Below, piece after piece: positions 59,631-64,000 of a stretch of 64,000 nt of DNA (positions are counted from its first letter, which is position 1; each line of letters opens with the position of its first letter). The DNA comes from Thalassarchaeum sp002495735 (GTDB taxonomy: Archaea > Thermoplasmatota > Poseidoniia > Poseidoniales > Thalassarchaeaceae). Location of the stretch: contig CALDRG010000022.1 of NCBI GenBank assembly GCA_937911265.1, forward strand, positions 1 to 64,000, in the 5' to 3' direction. The translations under genes and the position numbers were made by a program. The notes beneath the pieces were generated by a model. The model was not told the origin of the DNA. It saw nothing but the letters and a program-made list of their open reading frames with translations, and searched no databases.

Positions 59631-61154
59631 CTATTTGAGAACGCCGAGTCGGGGAACCAGTTGCTCCACAAGTTCCTCCAAACGACCGCCAGTTGCTGAG
59701 GAAGCCAGTCTCCTTCTTCTTCGGGCGTCGCCGAAATCAGTCAACATATCATAGCCCCAGAGGAAAACTAGGTTCGACATATGGATGATAGGGAGAGATA
59801 CTGCAAGATAGACCGGGAGCAGGGCGGTAGCACCGCAGAGAGAGTAGAGTAATGCGAGGGAGATTAATGGCCAGAAGAAAAGAGGAGAGAAGATTGCTGC
59901 GATCATATGGTGTGTAGTCCTAGCGTCGATTCCTTCGTCCGTGTGGTCACCCGCGTACCACCCAACGAGCGCCTGCAGACCGGTCGTCGGGATGGTGATA
60001 GGGGCGGAGAGAAGCATGGCCAGAACCCCCAGTGCCCCGCTGATTAGTCTGGATTCACTCTTGATTCGTCCTCTCACATCTAGCGTACGGGCGTCTAGGC
60101 CTACCGAGTGCAGTATATCTGCGGCCTCCATGGCGTCCTCGACAAGAGAACTGGTGTTCTCAATAAGAATGAGCTGTTCTCTGATATCACGGGCTGCTAG
60201 TACCTCCTGCTTCAGCGAGCTGAGAGGGGAAGTGGATGAATTCGCTCTCAGGTGGCCCAATAGATGCCATGCCCTGTATGTCTCCCAATCTGGAGCATTT
60301 GGGGTGATATGGGTCAGGCTTTCATACAATTCGTCGCGGAGGGGGATAACTTGTTCTGCGGGTGGTTCAATCCATTCCCCTCCAGCGAGATTTGTGTGAT
60401 GTTGGGGGTCATCGAGCAGTGGTATGGTGATTGGTTCACCAAACTCTACGAAGACGTCGGTGCGGAACCAGTAGTGGCATCTGAAATGCAGACCTACAGG
60501 CTGAATCACAGGCTGAGGCAACCCTCTCTCATGCGCAATGCTGGAAGCATTGAGGGTGAATCGGAGGGCGCCGGTCCTGAGAGCATGCATCTTGGTGTCC
60601 TGATGGGACTTGCCCTCGGGCATCACAATCGCCGCGTGACCTGAGGCGATGCAGTTGGCCATGGTCAGCATACTCCTCTTGTTAATCCTCTTCGCAAACT
60701 CAGGATTACTAACTCCTCTCTCCAGTTCTGCTCTCCTGATCACTGGCTGCGAGCCGATTCGGCGTGTGATCCAGCCTATCACAGGCATGGTCATGATGTC
60801 GTGCCTACCGATGGCGATGATACGCCTGTCCTGTGATTTCATGATTGCCAGCGGGTCAATGAGGCCATTGAGGTGCGTAGAAGCATACACTGAGCCACCC
60901 TCCACCTCGGATGGGCTGTCCATCTCCGAGTGCCTGATGATATAGGACCAGGCTATGTCAACGGCCCGCCGGATGACCTCCCAAAAAGGTCGATTTCCAG
61001 GATGCTTGCCGCTGTGATCCCAGGGCAGACTTTCGAGTTTCCTGACATTAATCCTAGTAGCGCTGCTCGACAACCCCGGGAGCTCGTCGGGCGCATTCTC
61101 GGAATTAGCCATGGCATACCCACAGGGCTGGTGGTTGAGAACGCACCGGGTCAT
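59631..61154 (-). CDS. PlsC/GPAT-like glycerolipid acyltransferase with C-terminal membrane helices
   Basis: Residues about 60-270 form an acyltransferase domain with motif I STHLNGLIDP (His and Asp of the catalytic H-x-D set, GPAT-like spacing), motif II-like GRHDIMTMP, and motif III MPEGKSHQD. After a helical region, two or three membrane helices lie at about 365-460 (GALGVLAMLLSAPITI; FFWPLISLALLYSL; LPVYLAVSLPIIHM). The 507-residue protein would transfer fatty acyl groups to glycerol phosphate or a lysolipid; exact substrate is unknown. Fatty-acyl glycerol esters are not the standard archaeal lipids. ATG 61154 overlaps the HIT gene stop (ATGA); ATG 61112 is an alternative. Confidence 0.85.
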   Translation of the reverse strand: MTRCVLNHQPCGYAMANSENAPDELPGLSSSATRINVRKLESLPWDHSGKHPGNRPFWEVIRRAVDIAWSYIIRHSEMDSPSEVEGGSVYASTHLNGLIDPLAIMKSQDRRIIAIGRHDIMTMPVIGWITRRIGSQPVIRRAELERGVSNPEFAKRINKRSMLTMANCIASGHAAIVMPEGKSHQDTKMHALRTGALRFTLNASSIAHERGLPQPVIQPVGLHFRCHYWFRTDVFVEFGEPITIPLLDDPQHHTNLAGGEWIEPPAEQVIPLRDELYESLTHITPNAPDWETYRAWHLLGHLRANSSTSPLSSLKQEVLAARDIREQLILIENTSSLVEDAMEAADILHSVGLDARTLDVRGRIKSESRLISGALGVLAMLLSAPITIPTTGLQALVGWYAGDHTDEGIDARTTHHMIAAIFSPLFFWPLISLALLYSLCGATALLPVYLAVSLPIIHMSNLVFLWGYDMLTDFGDARRRRRLASSATGGRLEELVEQLVPRLGVLK

Positions 61155-61576
61155 TTCAGATGGTTGCGGATGCGCTCGGCAAGTATTGCGCCCTCACCGG
61201 GATCGAGTTGTGTGGTGGCGAATGGCCAGGTCAGGCCGCTGCCGTCATCGTGTTTGGGGATGATATGGAAGTGAACGTGGAAGACTGATTGGAATGCGGC
61301 CTCGCCATTGTTCTGCAGGACGTTGAAATCACTGGCCCCTGAGGCTGCAAGGACAGCCCTAGATATTCTTGGAAGAACTCTTCCGACTGCAGCAGATGCC
61401 TCTTCCGATAGTCCGTCCAGTGTGGCGCTCTGCTCCTTGGGGACAACTAAGGTGTGCCCGATGCTGCATGGATTAATGTCAAGAAAGGAAAATACGTGTT
61501 CGTCCTCGTACACCTTATGGCAGGGAATGTTTCCTTGAATGATGAGTGTGAAAATGCTCGGATCGGATTCGTCCAT
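61151..61576 (-). CDS. HIT-family nucleotide hydrolase/transferase
   Basis: A 141-residue histidine-triad protein. The catalytic triad is HVHFHIIPK near residue 100, with KVYEDEHVFSFLDINPCSIGHTLVVPK at the N-terminus, typical of the HINT/Fhit-like branch that hydrolyses AMP-lysyl, ADP-ribosyl or dinucleoside polyphosphate substrates. The exact substrate is not readable. Its stop overlaps the acyltransferase start by 4 nt, and the flavoprotein gene ends 1 bp upstream of its start, so the three genes are translationally linked. The functional link between them is not obvious. Confidence 0.92.
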   Translation of the reverse strand: MDESDPSIFTLIIQGNIPCHKVYEDEHVFSFLDINPCSIGHTLVVPKEQSATLDGLSEEASAAVGRVLPRISRAVLAASGASDFNVLQNNGEAAFQSVFHVHFHIIPKHDDGSGLTWPFATTQLDPGEGAILAERIRNHLK

Positions 61577-61577
61577 G

Positions 61578-63038
61578 CTATCCCTCTGGGACGATTATCG
61601 CCTCAGCCAGAGCAATCATGCCCTGGAGATGAATCGCAGTGACCAATTCGGTGTTCATCACTATGGAAGAATCTGTGACCCCGATTCCCATCTCTCGCAA
61701 CCCAGCGAGGCCGGTTGCGGCTGCTTCGAGGACTTTCTCATCGCGACTGCCGTTGAGATTGCCCATGATAGACGACATGGTGGTTGAGAATCGTCCTACT
61801 GACTCGCCAGTGGTTCTCATCAGGGACGTCACTCTGGCTCGTTCGATCTGAATCGCTTCCTCCACCTGAGAGGAAGAGCCGAACGATGTGTCCGAAGCCC
61901 AGACTCCAGCGTGCTCTCCGGCACTATTTCCACTCACTAGGTCCTCAAGCAACTGGTTCCCGGGCAGCATACCCGCTCCGTGCATTCCAGTGTTGGCTGA
62001 GCGCCCAGCCGCATAAAGACCTGTGAACCACATATTACCATCCTCGAAGGTTACTCTGCCACTTTCATCCACAGGAGCGCCTCCAGTAGTTGCGGCGACG
62101 CTTGGCATCAGGGGAATGACTTCGGTGGTTATATCCAAGCCTGCCCTCTCCCTCACCCTTCTAGTGGTCTGAGCGAACCACGGAGATGCTGCTGCATCGA
62201 GTGATCGTAGGTCGAGGACGCATCCTTCACCGTTGAGGATTGTCTCGGGCTCGACGTCCTCTCCGCTCTCCTTGCGCAGTCTACCTCCAGCACCCAGCAG
62301 ATCGATGGGGAGGTGCATGTCCGTGCCACGGATTGTGAGTGGATGCCGAGGAGAATTTGCCATGCCGGACAGACCTACGCCTGCAGAGACAGCGAGGGCG
62401 GCCCCGATACCCGCTCCATTCGAAGGAGAGGACCATATTCCCTGGTGGCCTTCTGTGGCCAGAATGATTGCTTTTGATTGAATCGCGGATATCCCTCCAG
62501 TCAATAGATCCAGCACCACAACACCACGAACCTGCTGATTGTCCATCACCAGAGAAAGGGGAACTAGGTCCGAGCGGCGAGGGATGCCTCTCTTGATGGC
62601 CTGCTCTTCGAGAATACGAGTCACCTCTCTGGCTGTGCTGTCTCCGCAACCTGTCAGACGAGCCCTGCTGTGGCCCGGTGCCTCTGAGGTGTGAGGGAGC
62701 CCTCCCTCTCTGCGACGCAGAACCAATCCCCATCTCTCAAGTTCAGCAATGACTGAGACTGCCTCACCACAGAATCGGGCTGCTGCAACCTTGTTAGTTG
62801 ACTCGCCGCCAGCTGTAACCGTATCGTTACGATGTGCGGTGGAGTCAAGTTCGTCTATCGAGGCAGCCAAGCCTGACAGAGGGGCTGCACCGGATGCTGA
62901 ACCGACACCTGAGGAGTCAATCACCAGAGGGATTGTGCCAGCGTCGGCAGAAGCGATGGCTGCTCGCAGGGCCGCGGGGCCGCTGCCGATGACGACGATG
63001 TCCCACGACTCCATGTTCACTCCGTTGGTCGCAATCAC
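61578..63038 (-). CDS. FAD flavoprotein of the succinate dehydrogenase/fumarate reductase/L-aspartate oxidase family
   Basis: The N-terminal dinucleotide fold is IVVIGSGPAALRAAIASADAG, a GxGxxA variant. Further family features are APGHSRARLTGCGDSTARE, IILATEGHQGIW, NSPRHPLTIRGT (equivalent of the SdhA HPT region) and the C-terminal FAD motif GLYAAGRSANTGMHGAGMLPGNQLLEDLV. It is 486 residues, shorter than SdhA (about 580) and without its full C-terminal helical domain. No Fe-S or membrane partner gene is nearby, so it may be a soluble oxidase or reductase and not complex II. The start may be ATG 63038 or ATG 63014 (MESWDIVV). It is in an operon with the HIT gene downstream. Confidence 0.8.
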   Translation of the reverse strand: MIATNGVNMESWDIVVIGSGPAALRAAIASADAGTIPLVIDSSGVGSASGAAPLSGLAASIDELDSTAHRNDTVTAGGESTNKVAAARFCGEAVSVIAELERWGLVLRRREGGLPHTSEAPGHSRARLTGCGDSTAREVTRILEEQAIKRGIPRRSDLVPLSLVMDNQQVRGVVVLDLLTGGISAIQSKAIILATEGHQGIWSSPSNGAGIGAALAVSAGVGLSGMANSPRHPLTIRGTDMHLPIDLLGAGGRLRKESGEDVEPETILNGEGCVLDLRSLDAAASPWFAQTTRRVRERAGLDITTEVIPLMPSVAATTGGAPVDESGRVTFEDGNMWFTGLYAAGRSANTGMHGAGMLPGNQLLEDLVSGNSAGEHAGVWASDTSFGSSSQVEEAIQIERARVTSLMRTTGESVGRFSTTMSSIMGNLNGSRDEKVLEAAATGLAGLREMGIGVTDSSIVMNTELVTAIHLQGMIALAEAIIVPEG

Positions 63039-63084
63039 AATAGTGCCATGAACGTGACGCTCGGGACTCCGTCCCGCAAAGACC

Positions 63085-64000
63085 TCAATCGGCTATGGAG
63101 AGAGCCAGTCTACGAACAGCCGAGGCTGCGTCAGACATTCGCTGGCCTGCGCTCTCCTGCTGCGCCTTTGACGACAGCGTGGTCTGCACCACAACTGAGG
63201 AGAGTGTTTTCCCGTGCTCTCCCCTCAAGGTGACCTGTACTGGATGCGATCCTAGTTTGGAGTCCGGCCACGCAAGACCAATCCAGAGTACGGTGGCGTC
63301 ATCCAGCAGACGCCCCATTGAATCGACCTGATCCATGGCTCTTGCCTTGTCAATACGACGGGAGGCTCTGGCCTCGACTCTAATTGTCTGCAGAGCCGGT
63401 TCCCCTTCAGCCACCACAATATCGACCTTGACATTGGTAGTAGCTCCGGTGTTGTTGTGCAGCATGACGAACAGGTCGGCCTGACCCTGAGAGCAGCGGG
63501 GGGGCAGGTCGAGATCCAGTCTCCAAGGCATCTCATTCATCGAGTGGTCACCTCTGATGGCCGAATCCTGCAGCCTGTCAATCAACCTGAACAGCCCCGG
63601 TTCCCAAGCCTTGGTGTGCGCCAACAGGGTCCGTAGTGATTTCAGGTCAAACTTGTTCGATTTGTCAATCAAACTGTCAATTGCTGACACCTTGAAAACA
63701 CGCTTCGCCTCGGTCATCAATCTAGCATCGTCGAGCAGTCCCTGCTCATTGAGATACACTGCACGCAGAAGGTGTTCTACGGCCGAATCGGGGGTCTGAT
63801 TGCCCCTCACACTATCCATTATGGAGATTTTCCAATCATCCCACGCTGCCGCGGTCTCTGGATCGAGATGTGCGACCATAAGGTCGGACAACGGCCTGTT
63901 CAAAGTGCTGTCATGCAGAGTCGGGGCATGCAGGGAGAGCAAGGGAAATGAATTGGAGCGCATGGGAATCGAGTCGTCCAACATTAATGAGTTGAGGAAG
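63085..64000 (-). CDS. Uncharacterised protein, probably 5'-truncated by the window edge
   Basis: I do not recognise this family. From ATG 63984 there are 299 codons, but the frame has no stop codon between there and the end of the window (codons for FLNSL precede the ATG), so the real start may lie outside. Residues about 35-160 are helical (AVEHLLRAVYLNEQGLLDDA; LRTLLAHTKAWEPGLF). Residues about 165-270 look like a beta-sandwich domain (ADLFVMLHNNTGATTNVKV; LASRRI-type strands), followed by a short helix. No signal peptide is visible. It is 46 bp upstream of the flavoprotein gene and likely in the same operon. Confidence 0.65.
   Translation of the reverse strand, partial: FLNSLMLDDSIPMRSNSFPLLSLHAPTLHDSTLNRPLSDLMVAHLDPETAAAWDDWKISIMDSVRGNQTPDSAVEHLLRAVYLNEQGLLDDARLMTEAKRVFKVSAIDSLIDKSNKFDLKSLRTLLAHTKAWEPGLFRLIDRLQDSAIRGDHSMNEMPWRLDLDLPPRCSQGQADLFVMLHNNTGATTNVKVDIVVAEGEPALQTIRVEARASRRIDKARAMDQVDSMGRLLDDATVLWIGLAWPDSKLGSHPVQVTLRGEHGKTLSSVVVQTTLSSKAQQESAGQRMSDAASAVRRLALSIAD

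Overview
The window looks like a chromosomal segment of a planktonic euryarchaeon of the Marine Group II / Poseidoniales type. This is inferred from gene content; no 16S rRNA is present. The archaeal core is clear: TFIIB, both subunits of DNA topoisomerase VI, an eL18-uL13-uS9-RpoN operon, Trm1, two PAC2-family proteins, and TATA-like boxes about 25 nt before start codons. Mixed with it are genes of bacterial appearance: NAD-dependent DNA ligase, an NfuA-type Fe-S carrier, an NADP isocitrate dehydrogenase very close to the enterobacterial type, a PlsC-type acyltransferase, a complete beta-oxidation operon and a class II ribonucleotide reductase. Two very large secreted, membrane-anchored surface proteins also fit this group. 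Coding density is high, with many 1-20 bp spacings or 4-nt overlaps and no gene-free stretch over 300 bp apart from the one holding two tRNAs.

Layout. 1-6.5 kb: purM, trm1, moaA, nfuA, a PAC2 protein, an unknown protein, a pentapeptide-repeat protein and a hotdog thioesterase. 6.5-6.8 kb: two near-identical tRNA-Arg genes. 6.8-13.2 kb: a small unknown gene, a PKD lipoprotein, a DEDDh exonuclease, a Cas4/RecB-like Fe-S nuclease, a second PAC2 protein and ligA. 13.2-14.9 kb: tRNA-Pro(GGG) and the ribosomal/RpoN operon. 15.0-23.0 kb: one 2,663-residue surface protein with calcium-type Asp repeats and an embedded cupredoxin. 23.2-31.0 kb: rlmH, small membrane proteins, a PduO-type cobalamin adenosyltransferase, a Nudix hydrolase, a DHH phosphoesterase, a histidine-rich four-helix membrane protein and a 1.1-kilo-residue protein ending in a PIN nuclease domain. 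31.0-38.1 kb: a seven-kilobase lipid operon (thiolase, 3-hydroxyacyl-CoA dehydrogenase/enoyl-CoA hydratase, acyl-CoA dehydrogenase, acyl-CoA-binding protein, DUF4442 thioesterase, NPD-type flavoenzyme). 38.2-48.6 kb: an EF-Tu domain-2-like protein, a DEAD-box helicase, icd, OsmC, nrdJ, tfb and a swivel-first aconitase-family enzyme. 48.7-53.7 kb: top6B-top6A, two membrane proteins and an ArsR-type regulator. 53.8-58.9 kb: the second giant surface protein, with a vWA-like domain. 59-64 kb: DUF2299-like protein, PlsC-like acyltransferase, HIT hydrolase, SdhA-like flavoprotein and an unknown gene that runs off the window.

How the genes fit together. The lipid operon can take acyl-CoA to acetyl-CoA, and icd and the aconitase-family gene could carry that carbon through the TCA cycle. 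The PduO enzyme makes the adenosylcobalamin that the B12-dependent ribonucleotide reductase needs. The exonuclease, Fe-S nuclease and NAD-ligase form a loose DNA-processing neighbourhood. The two giant proteins would display long ectodomains from a single C-terminal membrane helix, consistent with attachment to particles or polymers.

The less familiar items are the helical-PIN protein, the cupredoxin-in-repeat surface protein, an archaeal acyl-CoA-binding protein inside a beta-oxidation operon with a triple half-site operator candidate, a PlsC-type acyltransferase in an archaeon, and Trm1 without its usual zinc cysteines.
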